Source: Miltoncostaea sp963703045 (GTDB lineage Bacteria; Actinomycetota; Thermoleophilia; Miltoncostaeales; Miltoncostaeaceae). Taken from it: a stretch of 64,000 nt of DNA. Below, piece by piece: positions 26,327-34,015 of this stretch. Location: positions 868,001 through 932,000 of the forward strand of contig OY969782.1 in NCBI GenBank assembly GCA_963703045.1, written 5' to 3'. The notes beneath the pieces are model-generated. The model saw only the letters and a list, made by a program, of their open reading frames with translations, did not search any database and was not told where the DNA came from. Positions within the stretch are counted from its first letter, which is position 1, and each line of letters begins with the position of its first letter. Position numbers and translations under genes: made by a program.

Positions 26327-26524
26327 CTACCTCTTCCCCAGCAGACGCTTGACCCCGGGAACCATCTCGGGCGCGAGCGCCGCCTCCTTGGAGAGGTGGC
26401 GCTGGTCCTTCCCCGACATGTTCTCGAGGTTGTGCCGCATGCCGGCGCGCTGGAACCGCACCTTGCCCGTACCGGTGAGCCGGAAGCGCTTGGTGGCGGA
26501 GCGTCGTGACTTCATCTTGGGCAT
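26327..26524 (-). CDS. rpmI: Ribosomal protein bL35
   Basis: A 65-residue basic 50S protein: PKMKSRRSATKRFRLTGTGK, then MSGKDQRHLSKEA and a C-terminal VKRLLGKR. The ATG at 26524 with GAGGA upstream is the family start; the longer open frame is shadow. It is the middle gene of the infC-rpmI-rplT operon. Confidence 0.97.
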   Translation of the reverse strand: MPKMKSRRSATKRFRLTGTGKVRFQRAGMRHNLENMSGKDQRHLSKEAALAPEMVPGVKRLLGKR

Positions 26525-26601
26525 GCGGGATTCCTCAGGGGGGCGTTCGGGCCGGCCGACACGATAGACGACTCGCACCGCCGGTGCGAGACGCGGGCGG
26601 G

Positions 26602-27234
26602 CTAGGGGGTCGCGGCCTCGGCCTCGGCCGGGACGGCCGCCGGGGCGTCCGACGGTGCCTCGCCCTCGGCGGCGCCGCCGGGCGGCGGGTTCTTGACCGG
26701 CGCGAGCATCATCACCATGTTGCGGCCGTCGAGGTTCGGGCGGCTCTCGACGAGCGCGATGTCCTTCAGCTCCTCGGCCAGCTTGAGCAGGATCGACTCG
26801 CCGCGCTCGGGGTGCATCAGCTCGCGACCGCGGAACATGATCGTGATCTTGACCTTGTCCCGGTGGCGCAGGAACCGCTCGACGTGGCCCTTCTTGGTGG
26901 CGTAGTCATGCGGGTCGATCTTCGGCCGGAACTTGATCTCCTTGATGGTGATCGTGCTCTGGTGCCGACGTGCCTGCTTGGCCTTCTGCTCCTGCTCGTA
27001 CCGCCACTTGCCGTAGTCCATGATCCGGCAGACGGGCGGGCGTGCGTCGGCGGCGACCTCGACGAGGTCGAGCCCCGCGTTGTTCGCGATCTCCTGCGCC
27101 TGGGCGAGGGGGACGACGCCCCGGTTCTCGCCGTCGCCATCGATCAGCCGCACGGTGTCGACGCGGATCGCCTCGTTGATCCGGGTCGTGGGGCCGGCGG
27201 GCGGCCGCGTGTCAGGACCGCGCCTAGGTGGCAA
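26602..27234 (-). CDS. infC: Translation initiation factor IF-3
   Basis: Blocks premature 50S joining and proofreads start codons. The 210 residues have the N-domain (TTRINEAIRVDTVRLI, then CRIMDYGKWRYEQEQK), a linker and the C-domain (KFRPKIDPHDYATKKGHVERFL, in part; FRGRELMHPERG). An Ala/Pro-rich tail of about 35 residues is extra. The only start in a suitable place is TTG 27234. Use of a discriminated, non-ATG start fits IF-3 autoregulation known from other bacteria. An ATC within RINEAIR would be an even rarer alternative. Confidence 0.95.
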   Translation of the reverse strand: MPPRRGPDTRPPAGPTTRINEAIRVDTVRLIDGDGENRGVVPLAQAQEIANNAGLDLVEVAADARPPVCRIMDYGKWRYEQEQKAKQARRHQSTITIKEIKFRPKIDPHDYATKKGHVERFLRHRDKVKITIMFRGRELMHPERGESILLKLAEELKDIALVESRPNLDGRNMVMMLAPVKNPPPGGAAEGEAPSDAPAAVPAEAEAATP

Positions 27235-27252
27235 GCAACACCCTGACGGGAC

Positions 27253-27414
27253 TCAGACGGGACCTCCGACGTGCGAGATCGCGCCGGTGACGGCGTGATC
27301 GGGCTCGTGGATGAGGAAGGTGGTCTCCATGGATGCGGGCTCGCCCTGGGCGAGTCGGGAGACAATAGCAACTGGTTTCGCGTCCGTCGGGCCGATCGGG
27401 TCGACGTGGTGCAT
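27253..27414 (-). CDS. Small protein coupled to proA (53 residues)
   Basis: A short frame whose ATG (27414) overlaps the proA stop as ATGA, with GAGG seven bases upstream. The predicted product starts HHVDPIGPTDAKPVAIVSRL and ends AVTGAISHVGGPV. No family recognised. The segment also holds an AT-rich hexamer that may be the infC promoter, so it may instead be untranslated leader; overlap and ribosome-binding site favour a gene, modestly. Confidence 0.4.
   Translation of the reverse strand: MHHVDPIGPTDAKPVAIVSRLAQGEPASMETTFLIHEPDHAVTGAISHVGGPV
27362..27367 (-). promoter_or_regulatory. Possible -10 element for infC operon
   Basis: TATTGT on the minus strand, within GTTGCTATTGTCTCC, one of the few A/T-rich patches in this region. 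It sits about 130 bases before the infC start. No clear -35 element was found. Confidence 0.25.
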
Positions 27415-28652
27415 CACGACCCCTCGGGGCGCACGACGTACTGGCGCAGGACGAGGTCGCGGTAGGTCACCGGCCCCCGCGGACCGGGGACGTGATCGAC
27501 GTTGATGCCCGTCTCGGGGGCGCCGATCAACTCGAACCCGTCGAGCAGGCGGGTGCTCGCGTTCCAGAACGCGCCGGTGCCGGCGTAGGCCGACAGGAAC
27601 GCGTCGGCGGCCGCGCGGTCCTCGGTGACGATCGTCGCGGCGAGGCCCGATGTCTCCTCGTTGGCGATGCGGGCGGCCTCGACGGGGCCCTCCACCGGCG
27701 CGAGGGTCACGGTGGCCTCGCTGCCGTCCTCGAGCGCCCACTCGAGGCCGAGTGCGTGCCCGTGCGGGGGCATCGAGGGTCGGACGCCCCGCCGCGCGAG
27801 CACCTCGTCGACCCGCGGCACGACCTCGACCCACCGCGACGCGGCGATCAGGAGCAGATTGAGCCGGTTGCACACCCCCAGGCGGTCGAGCCCGCGCTCG
27901 ACCAGGGCGAGCGCCCGGTCGATGTCGGCGGCCGCGTCGACGTAGAGCACGCCGCCGCCCTCGGCGTGCGCGAGCGTGCGCACGCCGTGCGCGGCGGCCT
28001 CGCGCGCCAGCGCGGCGGTCGTCTCCCCGCTGCCCCGCAGGATGACCAGGGGGATCAGGCGCGGGTGCGAGACGAGGGCACGCGCGGCCTCGCGGTCGGG
28101 GGCGCGCACCACCTGGATGGCGTCGGGGTCGAGCCCGGCCGCCGCGAGGGCCGGGCGGATCACCTCGTCGCTCAGGGCGATCGCCGATCCGAGCGCCGCC
28201 CCGCCGGTGCGCAGCACCCCCGCGTTGCGCGACTTGACGAGCTGCGAGGCGACATCGACCGTCACGTTCGGGCGGGCCTCGTAGTTGGCTCCGATCACGC
28301 CGACCGGCCGCCGGCGCTCCTCGACCACCAGCCCCCCGGGCAGCACCCGCGTGTCGGCCAGCGCCGCCACGTCGTCGAGGGCCGAGAGGGCGTCGATCTG
28401 CGACGCCATGCGCGCCAGACGATCCCCGTCGAGACGCAGCCGGTCGATGAGGGCGTCGGCGAGGACGCCCGTGGCCGCGTCGACGTCGGCCCGGTTGGCC
28501 GTCAGAACCGCTTCCGCCCGCTCCTCGAGCCGCCGCGCCATGCCGGAGAGGGCATCGCGGACGGCGTCGGGTCCGGCGGAGCGGAGCGACGGGTGGGCGG
28601 CCGCCGCGGCATGGGCGGCCCGCAGGACCTCGTCACGGGGATCCCGGCTCAT
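27414..28652 (-). CDS. proA: Gamma-glutamyl phosphate reductase
   Basis: NADPH-dependent enzyme that reduces glutamyl 5-phosphate to the semialdehyde in proline synthesis. The 412 residues belong to the aldehyde dehydrogenase superfamily. The catalytic cysteine is in LDRLGVCNRLN; other family motifs are GVIGANYEARPNVTVDVA, VILRGSG and HAEGGGVLYVD. The ATG at 28652 precedes SRDPRDEVLRAAH. proB is not nearby. An 8-bp inverted repeat lies 10 bases upstream of the start, and a small gene is coupled at the 3' end. Confidence 0.96.
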   Translation of the reverse strand: MSRDPRDEVLRAAHAAAAAHPSLRSAGPDAVRDALSGMARRLEERAEAVLTANRADVDAATGVLADALIDRLRLDGDRLARMASQIDALSALDDVAALADTRVLPGGLVVEERRRPVGVIGANYEARPNVTVDVASQLVKSRNAGVLRTGGAALGSAIALSDEVIRPALAAAGLDPDAIQVVRAPDREAARALVSHPRLIPLVILRGSGETTAALAREAAAHGVRTLAHAEGGGVLYVDAAADIDRALALVERGLDRLGVCNRLNLLLIAASRWVEVVPRVDEVLARRGVRPSMPPHGHALGLEWALEDGSEATVTLAPVEGPVEAARIANEETSGLAATIVTEDRAAADAFLSAYAGTGAFWNASTRLLDGFELIGAPETGINVDHVPGPRGPVTYRDLVLRQYVVRPEGS

Positions 28653-28661
28653 CCGGGGATC

Positions 28662-28680
28662 ACGGGCCGGATCGGCCCGT
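28662..28680. repeat. Inverted repeat just upstream of proA
   Basis: A perfect 8-bp palindrome, ACGGGCCG-GAT-CGGCCCGT, between the HU gene stop and the proA start. It could end the HU transcript (no T-tract) or act as an operator or leader hairpin for proA. Confidence 0.4.
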
Positions 28681-28746
28681 CGCGACGCGCACGGCCCGTC
28701 GATTCGTTCACGACGAGCCGCGCGCCCCGGAGCCTGCGGGTCGCGG

Positions 28747-29037
28747 CTACTTCTTCTTCGTGCCGGAGACGGCCTCCTTGAGGACCGCACCCGGGGTGAA
28801 GCGGGGCACCGTCCGCGCCGGGATGTCCACCTTCTTGGACGGGTCCTGCGGGTTCACACCCGTCCGCGCGGCGCGCTCCGAGACGGAGAACTTGCCGAAA
28901 CCGGCGAAAGCGACGTCCTCGCCCGACTTGAGCGCGTCCTGGATCACGTCGAGGACGGCCTGGACGGCACGACCAGCCTCGGCACCGCTCATGTCGCCCT
29001 TCGCGGCGACCCGGCCGACGAACTCGGTCTTGTTCAT
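28747..29037 (-). CDS. hup: HU-family nucleoid DNA-binding protein
   Basis: A 96-residue architectural protein that bends DNA as a dimer. It starts NKTEFVGRVAAKGDMSG and carries GFGKFSVSERAARTG and the beta-arm segment KKVDIPARTVPRFTPG, ending in a lysine tail (GTKKK). AAGGGG precedes the ATG. A TAGGTT hexamer about 45 bases upstream may be its -10 element. It lies 94 bases upstream of proA on the same strand. Confidence 0.96.
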   Translation of the reverse strand: MNKTEFVGRVAAKGDMSGAEAGRAVQAVLDVIQDALKSGEDVAFAGFGKFSVSERAARTGVNPQDPSKKVDIPARTVPRFTPGAVLKEAVSGTKKK

Positions 29038-29164
29038 TTGCAGACCCCTTGGCTCGATGTGTGCGGGAGCAGGCTTGCCCGCGCGAGCAACCTACCAGCG
29101 CGAACGGACGAAATCGGCTCCGCCCTGGGCTTTTCACCCCGGGAGCCGGTCGCCGCGCCCGACG

Positions 29165-29200
29165 AGGGTACCCTGCTCCCGCGCCGGTAAACGGCGCGGG
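29165..29200 (+). promoter_or_regulatory. TACCCT palindrome plus leader hairpin
   Basis: The 10-bp palindrome AGGGTACCCT (29165-29174) offers a TACCCT -10-like hexamer on both strands. It is followed by a perfect 9-bp hairpin (arms 29178-29186 and 29192-29200, loop GTAAA). The position fits a promoter and structured leader for the SRPBCC gene, or an operator in the divergent region shared with HU. Confidence 0.4.
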
Positions 29201-29231
29201 GCGGCCCGTGACAGGTCGAAAACCCGCGCGG

Positions 29232-29849
29232 ATGCGGGACAAAGGCGTCGGTGGTGCTGGCATCCTCGACCGCGTGCCCCCGTTCCTCGAGCGCGCGCTG
29301 ACCACGATCCGCACCTGGGGCAGCACGCCCGAGGAGCGCGCGGCGGCCTACCCCTGCGACGCCCTGGTGGGCGGGCGCCGCGTCGCCCTGTACCGGGCGG
29401 TCGACGTCGACGCCCCGCCCGCCCTCGCCTACCGGTGGGTCGGCCAGCTGCGTCTCGCCCCCTACAGCCACGACCTGATCGACAACGGGGGCCGCCGCAG
29501 CCCGCGCGAGCTCGACCCCGCGCTCGGCCCGCCGCGCGCGGGCGAGCGCGCCATGACGATCTTCCGCATCGTCGAGGTCGTCGAGGGGTGGGAGATGACC
29601 CTGCGCCTGATGCCCCCCTCGGGGCGCGCCGCCGCCCTGCGGCCGCTCTGGACGCCGGCGGCGGTCACCTACCGCGTCAGCGCGCGCCCCGCCGGCCGCA
29701 GCCGCATCGTCGTGAAGTACGTGACCGCCGATCCCGGTGGCGCGCTCGGGCTGGCGGTGCGAACGCTTCTGCCGGCGGGCGACCTGGTGATGATGCGTCG
29801 CCAGCTGTTGAACCTCGCCGCGCTGGCCGGGCGCGACGCCCGGCGCTGA
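29232..29849 (+). CDS. SRPBCC-like protein
   Basis: About 190-205 residues with a START/SRPBCC-like pattern: an N-terminal strand (LYRAVDVDAPPALAYRWVGQL), a middle segment FRIVEVVEGWEMTLRLMPPSG, ending with a long C-terminal helix (LVMMRRQLLNLAALAGRD). Such proteins bind hydrophobic ligands in a cavity; the ligand here is unknown. The start is uncertain: ATG 29232 or GTG 29274 (before PPFLERALTTIRTWG), neither with a Shine-Dalgarno sequence. It converges on the protease gene. Confidence 0.65.
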   Translation: MRDKGVGGAGILDRVPPFLERALTTIRTWGSTPEERAAAYPCDALVGGRRVALYRAVDVDAPPALAYRWVGQLRLAPYSHDLIDNGGRRSPRELDPALGPPRAGERAMTIFRIVEVVEGWEMTLRLMPPSGRAAALRPLWTPAAVTYRVSARPAGRSRIVVKYVTADPGGALGLAVRTLLPAGDLVMMRRQLLNLAALAGRDARR

Positions 29850-29858
29850 TCCGCGGGC

Positions 29859-31022
29859 TCAGGCGCGGCGCAGCATCGCGCACGACCGGCCGCCGCGGGG
29901 GCCCGCCACCACCCGCGTCGCGACGCAGAACGCGAGGGGGCGACCGGTGGCGAGGCGCCGCGGAACGCGCCAGGCCACGGAGTACTCCAGATCGGCCCGC
30001 GCCGGGCCGGCCTCGGTGCTGAGCCGTGCGATGAGGCGGGCGCCGAGCCGGATCTCGATCCGCTCGCGGGTCGCCTCGCCCCGGCCGAGGAGCCGGTAGC
30101 GCAGCCGCACCACGGCGCCCGGCCGCACCCGCCCGGCGAGTGCGCGCACCCGCGGGCCGCGCACGGGCGCACCCATCGGTACGGCGGTCGGCGCGACCGG
30201 CGCGGAGCGCGCGCCGGCGATCCAGTCGGCGATGGCGGCCACGCGCGTGTAGACCCCGGGGCTGCCGCGCCGACCGCACCCGACCCCCCAGCTCGTGACC
30301 CCGATCACCACTCCCGCGGCGTCGCGCAGCGGCCCGCCGCTGTCGCCCGAGCAGGTGTCCACGCCGCCCTCGGCGCGCCCGGCGCAGAGGGCCAGCCGCG
30401 GATCGAACGACGCGCCGAGGAACGCGGTGCAGCGCGCGCCGGCGAAGACGGTCACCGCGGCGGAGCGCAGGTCGGTCGTGCCGATGTCGTCGCCCTCCGA
30501 GCGCGCGCCCCACCCGGCGATCTCGCCGGGGCGATCGGCGTCGCGGTCCCCCGCCGGTCCCGCGATCGTCGCGGCCGGGGCGACGCTCGGCCGCACGAGG
30601 GTCAGGACGGCGGCGTCGGGACCGTCGCCGGGCGCGCGGTACCCCGGGTGCACGCGGATCTGCGCGATCGCGATGCGATCGCCGGCGCCCGCCAGGTCGT
30701 CCGTGCCGGCGACGACGTCGAGCGCGCCGGCCGGGACGGGCGAGGCTCCCTCGACCACGCAGTGCGCCGCGGTCAGCACGGTGTCGGGCGCGATGAGGGT
30801 GCCGCCGCAGACCGCGCCGGCGGCGGGGTCGGTGCCCGCGGGGACGATGGCCACGATCGACGGCCACGCGCCGGGGGCGGCGGGCGCGCCGCCCACGATC
30901 AGGGGCGCCACCCGCGAGCCGTCGTCGGGCGCGGGGGCGCCGGCGGCCGTCGCGACGACGGCCAGGGCGAGCGCGCCGGCCAGGACGGCGGAGAGGACGG
31001 CGCGGAGTGAGGTGCGGGCCAT
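29859..31022 (-). CDS. Secreted trypsin-like serine protease
   Basis: Exported S1-family endopeptidase, 387 residues. A Sec signal peptide (LSAVLAGALALAVVATAAGA) precedes a pro-region and IVGGAPAAPGAWPS. The catalytic triad is visible: His in LTAAHCVVEG, Asp in GPDAAVLTL and Ser in CSGDSGGPL; paired cysteines flank the active site. The last 120 residues (RVRALAGRVRPGAVVRLRYR onward) form an extra beta-rich domain not found in simple trypsins. The ATG at 31022 is the first with a signal peptide directly after it. Confidence 0.9.
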   Translation of the reverse strand: MARTSLRAVLSAVLAGALALAVVATAAGAPAPDDGSRVAPLIVGGAPAAPGAWPSIVAIVPAGTDPAAGAVCGGTLIAPDTVLTAAHCVVEGASPVPAGALDVVAGTDDLAGAGDRIAIAQIRVHPGYRAPGDGPDAAVLTLVRPSVAPAATIAGPAGDRDADRPGEIAGWGARSEGDDIGTTDLRSAAVTVFAGARCTAFLGASFDPRLALCAGRAEGGVDTCSGDSGGPLRDAAGVVIGVTSWGVGCGRRGSPGVYTRVAAIADWIAGARSAPVAPTAVPMGAPVRGPRVRALAGRVRPGAVVRLRYRLLGRGEATRERIEIRLGARLIARLSTEAGPARADLEYSVAWRVPRRLATGRPLAFCVATRVVAGPRGGRSCAMLRRA

Positions 31023-31189
31023 TGCCTGCACGATCCGGCGCGGGGGGCGGCCCCACAAGACCGACCGGGGGAACCCTCTAGGTGATCGGCAGGACGGGCT
31101 GATCGCATGAGCCCCCTCCGACGGACCAGCCCTCCGGGGGGGTCGGCCGCCTGCGAGGGGCGCGGGCGGCGGTGTCGAAGACCCGCGGT

Positions 31190-32092
31190 GTGAGCGGACC
31201 GATCGCCCCACCCGACGTCGCGACCGTCATCGGCACCGGCGCCATGGCGCCCGAGATCGCCGCGGCCCTGGCGGCGGCGGGCCTCTCCGTGACGATCGCG
31301 GGCCGCTCGCCGGAACGCGCCGCCGGGGCGTGCGCGCGGGCGCGGGAGCTGGCCGAGGGGGGCGCGCGCATCGCGGCCGCCACGATCGGCGCCGAGGCGT
31401 TCGCGTCGGCCGGCCTGGTCGTCGAGACGATCGCCGAGGACGGCGACGCCAAGCGGGAGCTATTGGGACGCGTCTCGGGCTGGCTGGCGCCGGGGGCGCT
31501 GGTCGCCACCAACACGTCGAGCCTGCGCGTCGCCGACCTGGCCGGCGCCCTGGCCCGCCCCGAGGCGTTCGCCGGACTGCACTTCCTCAAGCCCGCGCAT
31601 CTCACCGCGGTGGTCGAGGTGATCCCCGGTCCGCGCACCGCCCCGGCGACCACCGAGGCGCTCGTGGCGCTCGCCGGTCGCATGGCCAAGGCGCCGCTCG
31701 TCGTGCGGGAGGACGTGCCCGGCTTCATCTGGAACAGGATCCAGTTCGCCGTGCTCCGGGAGTGCCTGCACCTGCTCGAGGCGGGCGTCGCCGGGCCCGA
31801 CGAGATCGACGCGGCCGTGTCGGACGGCCTCGCGCCCCGCTGGATGGCGGCGGGCCCGCTGGCGACGGCCGACCTCGGCGGGCTGCGGACGTTCGCCCTC
31901 GTGAGCGCGCAGCTCTTCCCCGAGCTGTCCGCCGCGCGCGAGGTGCCGGAGTCGCTCGCCGCCGCCGCGCGCTCCGGCGGCGCGCTGGCGGCCTGGACCG
32001 CCGAGGCGGGCGACGGCGTCGCCGAGCTGCGCGCACACGCCCTCGCGACGGGACGCGAGATCGCCGCCCGCCGGAGGGAGCTCGGCGCGTGA
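31190..32092 (+). CDS. 3-hydroxyacyl-CoA dehydrogenase-like oxidoreductase
   Basis: An NAD-dependent dehydrogenase of about 300 residues in the 3-hydroxyacyl-CoA / 6-phosphogluconate-type superfamily. The N-terminal Rossmann fold has TVIGTGAMAPEIA and ends strand 2 at AGRS. LVATNTSSLRV and LHFLKPAHLTAVVEVI match the 3HCDH N-domain, and the C-domain contains DVPGFIWNRIQFAVLRE. The substrate is uncertain. GTG 31190 was chosen, with GTG 31172 possible. The downstream isomerase-like gene overlaps as GTGA, so the pair likely acts in one pathway. Confidence 0.8.
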   Translation: MSGPIAPPDVATVIGTGAMAPEIAAALAAAGLSVTIAGRSPERAAGACARARELAEGGARIAAATIGAEAFASAGLVVETIAEDGDAKRELLGRVSGWLAPGALVATNTSSLRVADLAGALARPEAFAGLHFLKPAHLTAVVEVIPGPRTAPATTEALVALAGRMAKAPLVVREDVPGFIWNRIQFAVLRECLHLLEAGVAGPDEIDAAVSDGLAPRWMAAGPLATADLGGLRTFALVSAQLFPELSAAREVPESLAAAARSGGALAAWTAEAGDGVAELRAHALATGREIAARRRELGA

Positions 32093-32865
32093 TCGGCCTC
32101 TCCGCGCACCTCGGCACGCTCTTCGGGGAGCTGCCACCCCTGCGCCGGCCGCGGGCGGCGGCCGATGCGGGGTTCACGGCGATCGAGGCCTGGTGGCCGG
32201 TGGCGCCCGACCCCGGCGAGTGGATCGCGCAGGTGCGGGCGGCCGGCGTGCGGGCGGTGCTGGTGAACGCCGACGGCGGCGACCTGGCGGCGGGCGAGCG
32301 CGGCTTCTGCAACGTGCGCGGCCGGGGCGACGAGGCCGTGCGGGCGGCGATCGCGGCCGCCACGGTCGTGCGCGCCTGCGGCGGCGAGGTCGTCAACCTG
32401 CTGGTCGGGCGCGTGGTTGCCGGCCGCCCGGTGCGCGAGCAGCTCGACCTCGCGCGGGGGGTCGTGCGGGAGGCCGCCGACGAGGCCGCACGCCTCGGCG
32501 CCCGCATCGTCGTGGAGCACCTCAACGACCGCGATGTCGAGCGGCCGCTGCTCGCGACGCCGCAGGCGGCGGCGGCCTTCGTGGGCGAGGTGCGTCACGA
32601 GGGCGTCTCCGTGCTGCTCGATGCCTACCACGCGGCCCGGGCGGGGTTCGACCCCGCGGCGTCCGCGGCGGCGCTGGGCCCGCTCATCGGGCACGCCCAG
32701 TTCGCCGACCACCCCGGCCGCGGCGCCCCCGGCACGGGCGACCTCGATCTCGGCGCCTTCGTCGATGCCCTCGCCGGGGCCGGCTACAGCGGCCACGTCG
32801 GGCTCGAGTTCGTGCCCGACGGACCGACTGCGGACGCGCTCGACGGGATCTCCCTGCGCCGCTGA
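32089..32865 (+). CDS. Hydroxypyruvate isomerase-like TIM-barrel protein
   Basis: A 258-residue xylose-isomerase-like TIM barrel (AP endonuclease 2 superfamily), closest in style to Hyi-type hydroxypyruvate isomerases. Metal-binding acidic and His residues fall in IVVEHLNDRD, LLDAYHAAR, HAQFADHPGRG and GHVGLEFVP. The GTG start overlaps the upstream dehydrogenase stop as GTGA. Together they suggest interconversion of a small hydroxy- or keto-acid, for example in glyoxylate metabolism, but neither substrate can be read from sequence. Confidence 0.8.
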   Translation: MIGLSAHLGTLFGELPPLRRPRAAADAGFTAIEAWWPVAPDPGEWIAQVRAAGVRAVLVNADGGDLAAGERGFCNVRGRGDEAVRAAIAAATVVRACGGEVVNLLVGRVVAGRPVREQLDLARGVVREAADEAARLGARIVVEHLNDRDVERPLLATPQAAAAFVGEVRHEGVSVLLDAYHAARAGFDPAASAAALGPLIGHAQFADHPGRGAPGTGDLDLGAFVDALAGAGYSGHVGLEFVPDGPTADALDGISLRR

Positions 32866-32871
32866 GGCCGG

Positions 32872-33657
32872 TCAGGCCGTGTCGGGCGAGAACACCATCC
32901 GCACGGGGCCGCGCCGCCCGTCCCTCACGGTCGCGTCGAGCCTGAGGCCCTCCACGCGCAGCCGCCCGACCGACGCCGGGTCGCGGGCGCCCTGCTCGAG
33001 CAGCGCCCGGGCCACGGCGCCCTTGAGGGCCTTGCCGCCGTGTCCCATCGCGCGACGGCCGCCCGGACCGCCCTCGGACAGCTCGATGCGCAGCAGGCGC
33101 GCCGGGCCGAGCGCCGCGGGGTCGATCGCGGCCGCGTGGGCGGCCGGCAGCAGGTCGATGACCCACCCGTCGCCGGCACGGGCGGCGACCAGGGGGGTGA
33201 TGCGCGAGCGCCAGAATGCGGCGAGACCGCCGATGCCGGGCAGCCGCGCGCCCATCGGCAGGCGGTATGCCGGCAACGGGTCGGCCGCCGCGGCGAGCCC
33301 CCAGAGGCCCGAGGGCACCGCGACCCACGCCCGCAGGCGCCGGTGCGCGGCCGGCGAGAGGCCGGTGGGGTCGAGCGCCCTCCAGACCACGCCGGTGTAG
33401 CGGGATGCCGCCGCCATCGTCGGCGCGCCGTCGAGCGCCTCCCAGTCGGCCAGGGCCCGCGCCAGGTGCGGGCCGCGCACGCCGAGCAGCGCCGACGCGG
33501 CCCCCTCGCCCGCGGCGAGCGCCGCGCGGGCGGCGTCGCGCACGCGACAGCGGTCGGGTGCCAGGCCGGGGAAGGCGGTGGGGACGTCGGCCCACGGGGG
33601 GCCCGTGCCGCCGGGGGCCTTGCCCTCGGACGGGGGGAGCAGCACGACGGTCGCCAC
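32872..33657 (-). CDS. yaaA: YaaA-family (DUF328) peroxide stress protein
   Basis: A 261-residue protein of the UPF0246/YaaA family, which in E. coli limits intracellular iron during peroxide stress and binds DNA. Recognised motifs are LLPPSEGKAPGG at the N-terminus, RYTGVVWRALDP and, near the end, GHGGKALKGAVARALLEQG. The start is GTG 33657. It converges on the isomerase-like gene with a six-base gap. Confidence 0.85.
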   Translation of the reverse strand: MATVVLLPPSEGKAPGGTGPPWADVPTAFPGLAPDRCRVRDAARAALAAGEGAASALLGVRGPHLARALADWEALDGAPTMAAASRYTGVVWRALDPTGLSPAAHRRLRAWVAVPSGLWGLAAAADPLPAYRLPMGARLPGIGGLAAFWRSRITPLVAARAGDGWVIDLLPAAHAAAIDPAALGPARLLRIELSEGGPGGRRAMGHGGKALKGAVARALLEQGARDPASVGRLRVEGLRLDATVRDGRRGPVRMVFSPDTA

Positions 33658-33723
33658 GGCGGGCGACTATGCCCGGCGCACCGGCCCCGGTCAACGCGAT
33701 CCCCACCCGGCGGGCTCGCCCGA

Positions 33724-33921
33724 CTATGGCGAGGGGCGATCCCCCGGTGTACCCGCGTCGGCCGGCGTCGGCCGGTGGTCGGCGTCGAGGTCGCACGAGG
33801 CCACCAGGCGGGCGGTGTGGGTCCAGGTGCCGGGCGCCCGGCCCGGGCGGATGCGCTCGCCGCACTCCGCGCAGCGCGGCGCGGCGTGTGCGCCGTCCAC
33901 CGCTCCGCCCGATCCGCTCAT
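33724..33921 (-). CDS. Small zinc-ribbon-like protein (65 residues)
   Basis: A short protein with CAECGERIRPG, then WTHTARLVASCDLDADH: a CxxC pair plus a later Cys and His residues that could hold one zinc ion. The ASCDLDADH pattern resembles small uncharacterised actinobacterial proteins as I remember them. No ribosome-binding site is obvious before the ATG. It lies just downstream of two adjacent hairpins and is separated from yaaA by 66 bases. Confidence 0.5.
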   Translation of the reverse strand: MSGSGGAVDGAHAAPRCAECGERIRPGRAPGTWTHTARLVASCDLDADHRPTPADAGTPGDRPSP

Positions 33922-33939
33922 GGCGGCGAGGCGAGCGTC

Positions 33940-33992
33940 CCCGGGCGGGCGCCGCCCGGGCCGCCACCCCGTCCCCCGGCGGGGTGGCGGCC
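33940..33992 (-). terminator. Two overlapping GC hairpins
   Basis: A perfect 13-bp hairpin (arms 33959-33971 and 33980-33992) abuts a perfect 9-bp hairpin (arms 33940-33948 and 33952-33960); they share two bases and so cannot both form completely. They lie between a hypothetical gene and the small zinc-ribbon-like gene. Terminator or attenuator roles are both possible. Confidence 0.45.
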
Positions 33993-34015
33993 GGCGCGCG
34001 TGGGCGGCCGAGCGC

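Noticed and set aside
25126..27234. T-box, attenuator or known L20/IF-3 leader controlling pheST or infC
   Set aside because: No T-box sequence, leader peptide with Phe codons or recognisable L20-binding structure was found.
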